A stretch of 64,000 nt of DNA from Streptomyces antibioticus (GCF_001514065.1 NZ_KQ948427.1:590649-654648); one strand, 5' to 3'; counted from the stretch's first letter, positions 37,449 through 46,525 are shown. The notes: generated from the sequence alone by a model not told the origin. Numbers and translations are program-made.

Positions 37449-40400
37449 TCAGTCGAGCATCGGCTCGAGGTCCTGACGGATGCGCCTGCCCTCGCGGGCC
37501 CTCAGCGTGTGCGGGTGTTCCACCCCGAGGAGCCGGGTCAACTCGGCCGTCGCCTTCACCCGGAGATGCTCGGCCTCGGGGAGCCTGCCCAGCTCGCGCA
37601 GGGTCACGGCGAGGTTCGCGGTGGCCGTGACGGTGTCGGGATGGTCCGCGCCGAGCGTCGCGTGGAAGCCGTCGACGGCCGTCCGCTCCAGCCTCTCCGC
37701 TTCCTGCGGCTCCCCTGCCTCGCCCAGGACACCGCCCAGATTCATGGCACCGGTCAGGGTCCACGGATGCTGCTCGCCCAGGACCTCGCGCAGGGTGGCG
37801 AGGTTCCGCTCCAGCAGCGAGCGTGCGGCGGCCGGGTCCCCGCAGCCGTTGAGGATGACGCCGAGGTCGTTGACCGCGGCCAGAGTGGTCGGATGCCGCT
37901 CCCCGGGTACCTTCTGGAGGTCGCGCACGGTGTCGTACGCCAGCGTCAGCGCTTGTTCTCGGGAGCCGGTGGCAGAGAGGTCCGACGCGAGGTTCAGGCA
38001 GCATGCGAGCAGTCCGGGCGTCTGCCGGACGGGGACGAGCGCCCTGTGGTGGTCGAGGGTCAGCCGGGTCAGCTCGCATGCCTCGGCGGTCCTGCCGGCC
38101 CGGCGCAGCGACACCGCGAGGCTCTTCGCCGCCCGCAGCGTGTCCGGATGAGACTCGCCGAACTGCCGGACGTGCGCCTCGTGACCTGTGGTCAGCAGTG
38201 TGATCGAGTCGGCGTACTCGCCGAGTTCCCGCAGATCGCGGCCCAGGCCGACGAGGCTGTTCAGGGTGGCCGGATGATCGGCGCCCAGGACTGCCCGGCG
38301 GCGGTCGTAGACCTCCTGATCCACATGGCGTGCTTCGCGATGGCGCCCGAGCTGCCGGAGGCACAGCGCCAGGTCGTACCGGGCGCCGAGGGTGTGCGGG
38401 TGATCGTCTCCCAGAGTGCGCCGAAGGCCGGTGCATGCCTCGGTCGCCCGTTCCAAGGCCTCGTCGAACCGCCCGAGTTGGCCGAGGTCCATCGCGAGCG
38501 AGCCCATCGTCAGCAGCAGGTGCGGGTGACCGTCGCCCAGCACCTCCCGTTGGCGGGCGAGCGTCGCTGTGTCCAGCTGGGCCGCTTCCACGTACCGGCC
38601 CATGCTCCGCAGCACGGCCGCGATGTGGAACCGCAGATCCAGCAACTGCGCCTCATCGGGCTCACTCGCCCAGAGGTCACTCAGTTCCTCCCCCAGCGAC
38701 AGGGCCCGGTCCAGGTCGCCGTGCCGCCACAGGTACCGGACCCGGTCGATGAGCAGTTGCCGCGTCCCGGGCTCGTCGCTGGTCATGGCCCCAGAGGCCA
38801 CCAGATGCGGCCAGATCACGGCGTAGGCCGGGTCGTTCTGCGGGTCGTCGACCGGTTCGTCGCCGGAGGGCCGGGCGTCGGCCAGGACGCGGTGGACCAG
38901 GTGCCGGGCCTCGTCCTGCTGCTCGGGGGTGAGCCGGGAGCGGATGACGGCCTGGACCAGGCGGTGCACCTGGATCGACGCCTGGACCGGGTCGACCTTG
39001 ACCAGCGAGAACCGGCCCAGTTCACGGATCAGCCGACCGAGCAGCATGCGTTCCCGCAACTCGGGATCCGCGCGCGTCAGGATCCGGTTCATCTCATCGC
39101 CGTAGAGCAGGTTCGCGGCAATGGGTTCTGCCGAGAAGAACGCGCACAGGTGCAGCAGGCGTACGGCGGCCGGTGAGCGCTGTTCGAGCCGCTCGATCGT
39201 GATGTTCCAGGTGGCGGCGAGCAAGTCCGGGTAATCGGTGGGCTGCGTCAACGACAGCATCTCCACGGCGTGTTCGGCCAGCTGGGCCAGGTAGGTGTCG
39301 ACGGGCGTGGCGGTCTCGGCGAGCCAGGCACCGGCCTGTTCCAAGGCCAGGGGCAGATCACCCACCTCGGTGGCGATCCGGTCGGCCTCGTCGTCGGAGA
39401 GGTCCGCGACCCGGCGCCGCAGATACTCGACGCTCTCCTCGCGGAGGAAGACCTCGACCTCCAGGCCGTGGGTGTACTGGTGCCAGCCGTGGTCGCGTGA
39501 CGTCACCAGGATGTGGCCGCCCCTCGGGAGGTGCCGTACGACGCCCTCCGGGTCGTCGGCGTTGTCCAGGACGAGGAGCCATCGGAGTGTCGGGCTGGAC
39601 TGGCACCGAGCGACGAGCTCCGCCGACGCGGAGGCGATGAGCTCGCTCTGTTCCGCGGGCACCCACCACACCAGGTCATAGTCAGGGGCGAACCGGTGCG
39701 CGTACTCCAGCGCGATCTGTGTCTTGCCGACACCGCCCAAACCGCACAGGGCGCACACCGCCGAAAAGCGGAGACCATCGCGCAGGCGTTCGAGCAGAGC
39801 ATCGCGACCGTTGAAGGAGCGGCTGCGCGAGGGAAGGTTCACGAACCTCGGCGCCCTTTCGGGAAAGCGGGCGTCAGGGAGATCCGCGGGCTCCGGCGGC
39901 CTGCCCAGGGCCTGCAGCAGTGCGGCGGCGGCCGATTCCTCGCGGCTCCCCACGAGATCGACCACCGTCCACCCGTCGGCCATCGGCGCCGCACGCACCT
40001 CACCGACCTGGACCGCCAGCACCTCACCGTTCCCGGACGTTTGGCCGCTCCTGGCCGCCTCCCACAGCCACTGCGCCGCACGCTGGAAATACGGGGAGAG
40101 AACGAGGACGGTGCGAACAGACGGCTCCTCGGTACGTTCCGTCTCGCGCCCGACGCACTGGGGCAGCACCCTCAACCCCGCCCGGGTCAGCAGCTCTTCG
40201 ATCCACTCCGCCCAGAGGCAATCCGCGGCCGCATAGCAGAGCCGCACCTCGCTGGGCTGCTCCGCGTCAGTGCGCGCGAACATCCTGCTCACGTGGCGCC
40301 GTTCGTCCTCGGTCATCCGCGGCAGCGCCGTGACCTCCTGGTCGCTGATCACGCCGGTGAGCCGCTCGTAGGCGCTCAGCAGAGACGTCGGGACGCCCGG

Positions 40401-41258
40401 CTCGTCGCCGAAGGTCGCCAGGGTTTCCTCGAAGGCGTAGTACGGCCGGTAGGGAATCTCCACCGACCCCCAGTAGGCCGCGCGTTCTTCGTCGGACAGA
40501 CCGGTAGGGAATCCCGCGAACCTCGCGCGGGCCCGGGAGCGTCCCGCGTCGGCCTTGGCCTTCTCACCCTCGTCGATGCGCATGGGGACGGGCAGGACCC
40601 GGATGGGACGTCCGTGGAAGCGATCACGGAGATCCCGGGCGACGGCGGCGGCACCCGCGATGCTCTGGTTGCTGAGGGTGAAGCAGTCCACCAGAAGGTC
40701 GGGGAGCTGGGCCGTGCAGATGTCGGCGATGTCGGTGAGACCGGTCCGGCTGTCGATGAGGACGTAGTCGTAGTTCTCGCGCATGTCCTCGCGCAGCGCG
40801 TGGAAGAACACGCCGCCGCCGAGACGGCCGTAGAAGTTGTCCCACTCGAAGGTGTTCACGACCGCCGAGTAGTGGCTGTTCTGCTGCCCCGCGATGACGA
40901 GGTCGAGCGTGCCGGGCTCAGGGAACGCCCATTCCAGGGAGACGGCGTGCCGCTGGACTCGGGCGTAGTCCCTGTACCAGTCGGGCGGCCGTTCCGCGGG
41001 GCCGATCCCGTCCTCGCCGGCTGCCAGGGCGAAGTCCATGAGCATGTCGATGACACCGGTCGTGGCCCGGGTGGTGGCCGGGTCGAGGAAGGGCTGGAAG
41101 AACCGGTGCAGGCCCGGCGCCTCGAGGTCCCAGTCCACCGCCAGGACACGCCTGCCGTTGGCGGCCAGGATCCAGGCGGTGTTGGCGAGGGCCATGGTGC
41201 GGCCGGTGCCGCCCTTGAAGGAGTAGAACGTCACGATGCGACCCTCGGTGCCGTTCAT
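37449..41258 (-). CDS. fxsT: FxsT-like protein: MinD-type P-loop, TIR-like, NB-ARC and TPR
   Basis: 1269 residues. Domain order: MinD/ParA-like P-loop domain (about 5-310, KGGTGRTMALANTAWILA near 15-33, with Arg where MinD has the P-loop Lys), a degenerate TIR-like segment (about 335-450), an NB-ARC STAND ATPase (about 485-650; Walker A GLGGVGKTQ, Walker B LLVLDNADD, LPLALEQAG), a winged-helix region, and about nine TPR/Kinesin-light-chain-like repeats (about 845-1265, LGDDHPHTL type). This is the layout of FxsT of the FxSxx-COOH system. ATG 41258 overlaps the FxsC stop (ATGA). STAND proteins act as signal-gated switches, the TPRs being the likely sensor; the biological role is unproven. Confidence 0.87.
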   Translation of the reverse strand: MNGTEGRIVTFYSFKGGTGRTMALANTAWILAANGRRVLAVDWDLEAPGLHRFFQPFLDPATTRATTGVIDMLMDFALAAGEDGIGPAERPPDWYRDYARVQRHAVSLEWAFPEPGTLDLVIAGQQNSHYSAVVNTFEWDNFYGRLGGGVFFHALREDMRENYDYVLIDSRTGLTDIADICTAQLPDLLVDCFTLSNQSIAGAAAVARDLRDRFHGRPIRVLPVPMRIDEGEKAKADAGRSRARARFAGFPTGLSDEERAAYWGSVEIPYRPYYAFEETLATFGDEPGVPTSLLSAYERLTGVISDQEVTALPRMTEDERRHVSRMFARTDAEQPSEVRLCYAAADCLWAEWIEELLTRAGLRVLPQCVGRETERTEEPSVRTVLVLSPYFQRAAQWLWEAARSGQTSGNGEVLAVQVGEVRAAPMADGWTVVDLVGSREESAAAALLQALGRPPEPADLPDARFPERAPRFVNLPSRSRSFNGRDALLERLRDGLRFSAVCALCGLGGVGKTQIALEYAHRFAPDYDLVWWVPAEQSELIASASAELVARCQSSPTLRWLLVLDNADDPEGVVRHLPRGGHILVTSRDHGWHQYTHGLEVEVFLREESVEYLRRRVADLSDDEADRIATEVGDLPLALEQAGAWLAETATPVDTYLAQLAEHAVEMLSLTQPTDYPDLLAATWNITIERLEQRSPAAVRLLHLCAFFSAEPIAANLLYGDEMNRILTRADPELRERMLLGRLIRELGRFSLVKVDPVQASIQVHRLVQAVIRSRLTPEQQDEARHLVHRVLADARPSGDEPVDDPQNDPAYAVIWPHLVASGAMTSDEPGTRQLLIDRVRYLWRHGDLDRALSLGEELSDLWASEPDEAQLLDLRFHIAAVLRSMGRYVEAAQLDTATLARQREVLGDGHPHLLLTMGSLAMDLGQLGRFDEALERATEACTGLRRTLGDDHPHTLGARYDLALCLRQLGRHREARHVDQEVYDRRRAVLGADHPATLNSLVGLGRDLRELGEYADSITLLTTGHEAHVRQFGESHPDTLRAAKSLAVSLRRAGRTAEACELTRLTLDHHRALVPVRQTPGLLACCLNLASDLSATGSREQALTLAYDTVRDLQKVPGERHPTTLAAVNDLGVILNGCGDPAAARSLLERNLATLREVLGEQHPWTLTGAMNLGGVLGEAGEPQEAERLERTAVDGFHATLGADHPDTVTATANLAVTLRELGRLPEAEHLRVKATAELTRLLGVEHPHTLRAREGRRIRQDLEPMLD

Positions 41259-42535
41259 CGTGGCCACCCTTCCGGGCCCTGGGCACCGCTCTGGGGGCGG
41301 TCGGATTCGGGGCCGGGGGCGAGCAGCCGGAAGCGTGGGGGACTCTTGCCCGTCGGAGGCGCCGCCGAGACTCTTTTGAGGTGGTCAGCCATGGTGTGCG
41401 CCACGACACGCGGCAGCACGGCGCTGAAGGACCGCTCGTCCGGGACGCCGCTGACGGCGGACACGGCAGCCTGCTGGCCGCGCGCGACATGGCGCGGCAG
41501 AGTCGATTCCGTACGAGCCACGAGTTCGTCGCCCGCCTCCGCGCTGTCCGGGTCGGCTTCGTTCCACGGCACCATCAGCCCGGCCGTCGATCGCTGCCCG
41601 CCGTCGAACGTGCCCAGCCGTTTCCGGTATTCAGGGTCGCGCAGCACCCAACGGTCGAGGAGCAGGATCTCGGGTACCTCGTCGGCGACGGCCGTGTCGT
41701 CGAACTCGCGTACCTCGGCGCGGTAGTCCAAGCGCTCCACGATCTCCGCGGCGACCTGTGCGACCGGCTGGGTGGAATCGGGATGGAAGGGGTTCCAGTC
41801 GAGCGGGGTGGGGCCGTAGTAGTCGGGGCTACGCCCTTCGGGCAGCCCGTCGCGGGTGCCCGCGGCCACGCTGATCCGTACTCTCCTGGTGCGCGGGGGG
41901 CGTGCGGCGAACGCGTCGTAGGCAGTGTCGAAGGCCGAGCCGTCGCCGCGTTCCACGACGACGTTCTCGGCCACCTCGACGATACTGCGCGCGATGTGCA
42001 GGACGGCTCGTTCGTAGTCCCGGCGGAAGGAGCTCACCTTCAAGAGCCCGTACAACCCGAAGTCCTCGTAGCGGCGGCCGATTTCAGGTTGTACGTACTG
42101 CACACTCCTGACGCTGTCGGGAAGTTGGTGTTCGGGCACCGGTGCCCACAGGACCGGCACGACGGCGCTCGATGGTCCGTGGTCCTCGTGCCGGCGGTAA
42201 TGCACCTGACGGCGCTGGAAAGCGGCCCATTCCTTGCCACACCAGGAACTGACGAAATATCGCGGGGAGTACAGCGGGACGAAGACTCGGCAGGCGGACA
42301 GCGAGCGGGCCATTTCATCGTTCCAGAGCTGCCCGGTTCGCATCGAGGAGTCCATGAAACCGGGCCTGCCCGACACATCAGTCAGCTGCAGAATGTGTTC
42401 GGACAGGTCACGAAAGAACCGCTGGACCCAGAAGTCCGGGTCCATGGTGTCGTATCCGTCCCGCGGCATCCGGGCGTAGCTCAGAAAGAAGTAAGGAGCG
42501 GCGACATCACGCCCCGGCCACCCGTGCTCCTCCAC
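41255..42535 (-). CDS. fxsC: TIR-like protein FxsC
   Basis: 426 residues. The N-terminal TIR-like domain (about 12-190) has PYFFLSYARMPRDG, ACRVFVPLYSPRYF and SSWCGKEWAAF; the Glu of WCGKE falls where NAD-cleaving TIR domains carry the catalytic Glu. A second domain (about 215-325: VRISVAAGTRDGLPEGRS, YYGPTPLDWNPF) is the conserved C-terminal part of FxsC. The last 90 residues are poorly conserved-looking. GTG start at 42535. It overlaps fxsT by four bases, so both are made together. NAD hydrolysis is an inference from the motif. Confidence 0.87.
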   Translation of the reverse strand: MEEHGWPGRDVAAPYFFLSYARMPRDGYDTMDPDFWVQRFFRDLSEHILQLTDVSGRPGFMDSSMRTGQLWNDEMARSLSACRVFVPLYSPRYFVSSWCGKEWAAFQRRQVHYRRHEDHGPSSAVVPVLWAPVPEHQLPDSVRSVQYVQPEIGRRYEDFGLYGLLKVSSFRRDYERAVLHIARSIVEVAENVVVERGDGSAFDTAYDAFAARPPRTRRVRISVAAGTRDGLPEGRSPDYYGPTPLDWNPFHPDSTQPVAQVAAEIVERLDYRAEVREFDDTAVADEVPEILLLDRWVLRDPEYRKRLGTFDGGQRSTAGLMVPWNEADPDSAEAGDELVARTESTLPRHVARGQQAAVSAVSGVPDERSFSAVLPRVVAHTMADHLKRVSAAPPTGKSPPRFRLLAPGPESDRPQSGAQGPEGWPR

Positions 42536-42542
42536 GCGCCCC

Positions 42543-42621
42543 CCGGTCCCGTCACTCGCCCCGCACCGCGGGTCGGTGACCCCCAGTGTAGGAAGCCGGG
42601 GGCGGTTTGTGACGGGACCGG
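42543..42621. repeat. 13-base perfect inverted repeat upstream of fxsC
   Basis: CCGGTCCCGTCAC (42543-42555) and GTGACGGGACCGG (42609-42621) bracket 53 bases. The whole lies between the end of the MaoC gene and the fxsC start, starting eight bases from the fxsC start codon. It could form a long hairpin that ends the upstream operon or controls fxsC translation. Confidence 0.75.
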
Positions 42622-42655
42622 CGGAACACCGTTGTCGGTGCGGTGTGTTCAGCGG

Positions 42656-43111
42656 TCAGGCGTAGAACCGCGAAAGACTCTGCAACACCGCCGCCGGCTT
42701 AGCCCCGCCCTCGATCTCGATCGCCCCGTCGACCGTGATCTGGACGCCGCCCGGCACCTCCTCGACGTCCGCGAGCTTCGCCACGAGCCGGATGCGGGAG
42801 CCCACCTTCACCGGCGACGGGAAACGGACCTTGTTCAGGCCGTAGTTGACCTTCGTCGTGACGCCCTGGACGTCCAACAGCTCGGTGAACAGAGGGATGA
42901 ACAGGGACAGGGTGAGGTAGCCGTGTGCGATCGGGGCGCCGAAGGGGCCCTCGGCCGCGCGTTCCGGGTCGACGTGGATCCACTGGTGGTCGCCCGTCGC
43001 GTCGGCGAAGGTGTTGATGCGGTCCTGGGTGACCTCGATCCACTCGCTGGTGCCCAGGTCGCTGCCGGCCAGCTTCTTGAGTTCGTCGAGGCCGTTGACG
43101 GTGATGCTCAT
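42656..43111 (-). CDS. MaoC family dehydratase (R-hydratase type)
   Basis: 151 residues, single hot-dog domain. The hydratase motif is FADATGDHQWIHVDPERA, with the Asp/His pair of (R)-specific enoyl-CoA hydratases, then GPFGAPIAHGYLTLSL. It would hydrate enoyl-CoA intermediates to (R)-3-hydroxyacyl-CoA, which the SDR of the operon could oxidise. Last gene of a four-gene minus-strand operon, eight bases after the acyl-CoA ligase gene. Confidence 0.92.
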   Translation of the reverse strand: MSITVNGLDELKKLAGSDLGTSEWIEVTQDRINTFADATGDHQWIHVDPERAAEGPFGAPIAHGYLTLSLFIPLFTELLDVQGVTTKVNYGLNKVRFPSPVKVGSRIRLVAKLADVEEVPGGVQITVDGAIEIEGGAKPAAVLQSLSRFYA

Positions 43112-43119
43112 GGGGTTCC

Positions 43120-44622
43120 TTAGCTTGTGCCGTAGCGGGTACGGACGCGGGACTTGAGGAGTTTTCCGGAGGCGGTGCGCGGCAACTCGGCCGCGAGGAC
43201 CACCGATTTGGGGATCTTGTACTTGGCGAGGCGGCCGGAGAGGGAGGCCAGTACCTCGTCGGGGTCGAGCGAGGCGCCCTCACGGGGGACCACGACCGCC
43301 CGCGGCACCTCGCCCCACTTGTCGTCCGGTACGCCGATGACCGCGCACTCGACGATGTCGGGATGGGTGAGGAGCAGGTCCTCGATCTCGGCGGGGTAGA
43401 TGTTCTCGCCGCCCGAGATGATCATGTCCTTGATGCGGTCGACGATGAAGACATAGCCGTCCTCGTCGACGCGGGCGGCGTCCCCGCTGCGGAACCAGCC
43501 GTCCGTGAAGGAGGTGGCCGTCTCCTCCGGCAGCCCCCAGTAGCCGGGCATGACGTGCGGGCCGCGGACGACGACCTCGCCGGTCTCGCCGACGTCCACC
43601 GGCGCCATGTCCGGTCGTACGACCCGTACATCGCTGAAGAAGTGCGGCACGCCCGCCGAACCGGCCTTGTCCACCGCGTGCTCGGCGTCCAGGAAGAGCG
43701 TGCCGGGGGCGGCTTCCGTCATGCCGTAGCCCTGGAGGAAGGTCAGGCCCCGCTCCTGGTAGACGCCGATCATCGAGGTGGGGACCGGGGAGCCGCCGCA
43801 GGTGAGGATGCGGAGGGAGGACAGGTCCGCGTCCGGCCAGCGCGGGTGGCGGGCGATCTGTTCGAACATCGTCGGGACGCCGAACATGAAGGTGATCCGG
43901 TGGCGTTCGATCAGGTCGAAGGTCGCCGACGGGTCGAAGGCCTCCACCAGGACGCAGGTTCCGCCCTTCAGGAGGACGGGCAGGGTCAGCATGTTCAGGC
44001 CTGCCGTGTGGAACAACGGGGCCGAGACCAGGGCGCGTTCGTCGGCGATCAGGTCGGTGTCGACGAGGACGTTGAGCGCGTTCCAGGTGAGGTTGCCGTG
44101 GGTGAGCATCGCGCCCTTGGGGCGGCCGGTCGTGCCCGAGGTGTACATGATGATGCAGGTGTCGTCGGGCGTCACCGGTTGGTCGATCGGCTCACTGGAG
44201 GACCTCGCCAGCTCCTCCTCGTACTCGGCGCCCACCTCCACGTACGCCCGTACGTCCGTGTCACCGGGCAGGCCCGCGACCAGGCCCGCGTACTGGGGAC
44301 CGTAGACGAGCGCCTTCGTGCCGGAGTCGGCGAGCTGGTAGGCGATCTCCGGGCCGGCCAGGCGGATGTTGAGCGGGACGAAGACCGCTCCGAGGGTGCC
44401 CGCCGCGAACAGGGTCTCCAGGTAGGAGGGGTGGTTCGGACCGAGGTAGGCGATCCGGTCGCCGCGCCGCACGCCCCGGGCGCGCAGGGCGTGCGCGAGG
44501 CGGGTGGTGCGCTCGTGCAGCTTGGCGTACGTCCATGTCGTGTCGCCGTGCACCAGTGCGGTGCGGTGCGGGGTCTTGCGGGCCCGGCGTGCGGGCCACG
44601 ACCCCAGTCCCTCGTTGCGCAT
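43120..44622 (-). CDS. Acyl-CoA synthetase (AMP-forming)
   Basis: 500 residues. Adenylate-forming motifs: IIMYTSGTTGRPKGAM (A3), LQGYGMTEAAPG (A5), DGWFRSGDAARVDEDGY (A7), DMIISGGENIYPAEIED (A8) and PRTASGKLLK (A10 with catalytic Lys). Typical length for medium-chain or aryl acid CoA ligases. It activates the substrate of the catabolic operon; aromatic, cyclic or fatty acids are all possible. Ten bases after the amidohydrolase gene. Confidence 0.92.
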   Translation of the reverse strand: MRNEGLGSWPARRARKTPHRTALVHGDTTWTYAKLHERTTRLAHALRARGVRRGDRIAYLGPNHPSYLETLFAAGTLGAVFVPLNIRLAGPEIAYQLADSGTKALVYGPQYAGLVAGLPGDTDVRAYVEVGAEYEEELARSSSEPIDQPVTPDDTCIIMYTSGTTGRPKGAMLTHGNLTWNALNVLVDTDLIADERALVSAPLFHTAGLNMLTLPVLLKGGTCVLVEAFDPSATFDLIERHRITFMFGVPTMFEQIARHPRWPDADLSSLRILTCGGSPVPTSMIGVYQERGLTFLQGYGMTEAAPGTLFLDAEHAVDKAGSAGVPHFFSDVRVVRPDMAPVDVGETGEVVVRGPHVMPGYWGLPEETATSFTDGWFRSGDAARVDEDGYVFIVDRIKDMIISGGENIYPAEIEDLLLTHPDIVECAVIGVPDDKWGEVPRAVVVPREGASLDPDEVLASLSGRLAKYKIPKSVVLAAELPRTASGKLLKSRVRTRYGTS

Positions 44623-44632
44623 GTACGGCCCC

Positions 44633-45508
44633 TTATGTCTTCGTCAGCCCGAGCAGGCGGGCGGCGTTCTCCTTGAGGATCTTCGGCTTCACCTCGTCCT
44701 TGATCGACAGCTTCTCGAAGTCGGCGAGCCAGCGGTCGGGGGTGAGGACGGGGAAGTCGGAGCCGAAGAGGACCTTGTCCTTGAGCAGGGTGTTGGCGTA
44801 CTGGACGAGCTGCGGCGGGAAGTACTTCGGGGACCAGCCGGAGAGATCGATGTGGACGCCCGGCTTGTGCGTGGCGACCGCGAGGGCCTCGTCCTGCCAC
44901 GGGAAGGACGGGTGCGCCAGGATGATCTTCAGGTGCGGGAAGTCGGCCGCCACGTCGTCCACGTGGAGGGGGTTGGAGTACTTCAGGCGGATGCCGCCGC
45001 CGCCCGGGACTCCGGCGCCGATGCCCGTCTGCCCGGTGTGGAAGAGGGCGATCGTGCCCGTCTCCTCGATGACTTCGTACAAGTCGTACGCCACCGCGCG
45101 GTCGTTGGGGAAGAAGCCCTGGATGCTGGGGTGGAACTTGAAGCCCTTCACCCCGTACTCCTCGACCAGGCGGCGGGCCTGCTTGACGCCCGCCTTGCCG
45201 CGGAAGGGGTCGATGGAGGCGAAGGGGATCAGGACGTCGGAGTTGGCGGCGGCCGCCTCCGCCACCTCCTCGTTCGGGACCGGCGCGGTGCCGGTCGCCG
45301 ATTCCGCGTCCACCGTGAAGATCACCGCGGCCATCTTCCGCTCGCGGTAGTAGGCGGCCGTCTCCTCCAGCGTCGGCTTCCGCTTGCCCTCGACCTTGAA
45401 GTAGGCGGAGGAGGCGTCGTGCAGGTCGTCGTCGAGGGAGGAGTGGCCCTTCGACGACACCTCCGCGTGGGTGTGTACGTCGATGGCGACCAGGTCGTCG
45501 ATGTCCAT
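44633..45508 (-). CDS. Amidohydrolase family (ACMSD-type TIM barrel) enzyme
   Basis: 291 residues. Metal-dependent TIM barrel: IDVHTHAE (HxH), GFKFHPSIQG, ALFHTGQTG, IILAHPSFPWQDEAL and VLFGSDFPVLTPDRW (catalytic Asp). This is the amidohydrolase_2 subfamily of decarboxylases and hydrolases (ACMSD and gamma-resorcylate decarboxylase relatives). The start shares a base with the SDR stop (TGATG); GTG 45511 is an alternative. Within the CoA-ligase operon it may decarboxylate or open a ring; specificity unknown. Confidence 0.88.
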   Translation of the reverse strand: MDIDDLVAIDVHTHAEVSSKGHSSLDDDLHDASSAYFKVEGKRKPTLEETAAYYRERKMAAVIFTVDAESATGTAPVPNEEVAEAAAANSDVLIPFASIDPFRGKAGVKQARRLVEEYGVKGFKFHPSIQGFFPNDRAVAYDLYEVIEETGTIALFHTGQTGIGAGVPGGGGIRLKYSNPLHVDDVAADFPHLKIILAHPSFPWQDEALAVATHKPGVHIDLSGWSPKYFPPQLVQYANTLLKDKVLFGSDFPVLTPDRWLADFEKLSIKDEVKPKILKENAARLLGLTKT

Positions 45509-46425
45509 CACGCCTCCGGGAGCTTCGGGGCCGGGATGCCGACCGACTGGAGTTCGGCGCCGACCGAGGTGGGGAAGGCGTCGGCGAGGGTGTCCGGGGT
45601 CCAGCCGCCGTCGGCGTACGCCGTCCTGATCTCCTGCGGATGCGACCAGAGTGCCACCTTGTCGCCGCCGATGCCGATGGCCTGGCCGGTGATGCCGCGC
45701 GCGGCCTCGGAGGCGAGGAAGGGGACGAGGGCCGCGCAGTCCTCGGGGGTGCCGAAGCCCTCGCCCTTGCGGAGGAAGTCCGGCAGCGGCTCGCCGTTCC
45801 GCATGGCCTCGATGTACGGGGCGAAGGCGGGGATCGTCTCGGTCATCGCGGTCGCGGCGACCGGCACGATCGCGTTGACGGTGATGCCCGCACGGCCCAG
45901 CTCCATGGACCAGGTACGGGCGAAGGCGGCGATGCCGGCCTTGGCGGCGGCGTAGTTGGTCTGGCCGAAGTTGCCGCGCTGGCCCGCCGGGGAGCCGACC
46001 AGGATCAGCGAGCCGCCCTCGCCCTGCTCGCGCATGCGGACGGCGGCGGCGCGGGCGCAGGTGAAGGTGCCCTTGAGGTGGGTGGTGATCACCGCGTCGA
46101 AGTCGTCGTCGGTCATCTTCCAGAGCACCTTGTCGCGCAGGATGCCCGCGTTGGTGACCAGGACGTCGAGCCGTCCGAACTCCGCCACCGCCCGGTTGAC
46201 CAGGCGTTCCGCGGCCTCGGTGGTGCCGACCGGGACGACCTCGGCGACGGCCGTGCCGCCGGCCTCGGTGATGGACTTCACGGCCTGCTCGGCCACGGCC
46301 TCGTCGACGTCGTTGACGACCACGGAGGCGCCGTGGGCGGCGAGGGCGTGCGCATAGGCGAGGCCGAGGCCCCGGCCGCTGCCGGTGACGACGGCGACCT
46401 TGCCGGAGAGATCGATGGTGGGCAC
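45508..46425 (-). CDS. Short-chain dehydrogenase/reductase, (R)-3-hydroxyacyl-CoA dehydrogenase-like
   Basis: 305 residues. NAD site VVTGSGRGLGLAYAHALA, NAG motif VTNAGILRDK, catalytic Ser in ILVGSPAG, and YAAAK. The N-terminal fingerprint (GRGLGLAYAHALAAHGASVVVND) resembles the dehydrogenase part of peroxisomal multifunctional enzyme 2. With MaoC it could carry out the (R)-specific hydration and oxidation steps of beta-oxidation. GTG 46425 has GAAGGG upstream. First gene of the operon, divergent from MarR. Confidence 0.9.
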   Translation of the reverse strand: MPTIDLSGKVAVVTGSGRGLGLAYAHALAAHGASVVVNDVDEAVAEQAVKSITEAGGTAVAEVVPVGTTEAAERLVNRAVAEFGRLDVLVTNAGILRDKVLWKMTDDDFDAVITTHLKGTFTCARAAAVRMREQGEGGSLILVGSPAGQRGNFGQTNYAAAKAGIAAFARTWSMELGRAGITVNAIVPVAATAMTETIPAFAPYIEAMRNGEPLPDFLRKGEGFGTPEDCAALVPFLASEAARGITGQAIGIGGDKVALWSHPQEIRTAYADGGWTPDTLADAFPTSVGAELQSVGIPAPKLPEA

Positions 46426-46515
46426 GGGGGAGGTCCCTTCACGAGCTGATGCGGGGGACGCGCCCAGGAGGCGCGTCGCTGCGGCTTCGAGATCGAAGCT
46501 AAGAGCAATAATTGT

Positions 46516-46525
46516 TGACGTCAAT
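46516..46525. promoter_or_regulatory. MarR-type palindrome in the divergent promoter
   Basis: TTGACGTCAA, perfect 10-base palindrome, extended by partial symmetry (ATTG..TTGACGTCAA..TAG). It lies in the 140-base region between the SDR operon and the MarR gene, 40 bases before the MarR start. Size and place fit a MarR operator acting on both sides. Confidence 0.6.

Noticed and set aside
42630-42650. Second PafBC-like motif (TTGTCGGTG) near the MaoC gene end
   Set aside because: No TANNNT at the proper distance and no plus-strand gene follows.
37439-42655. fxs module as a recent mobile insertion
   Set aside because: No integrase, transposase, target duplication or tRNA at either end, and composition looks like the host.
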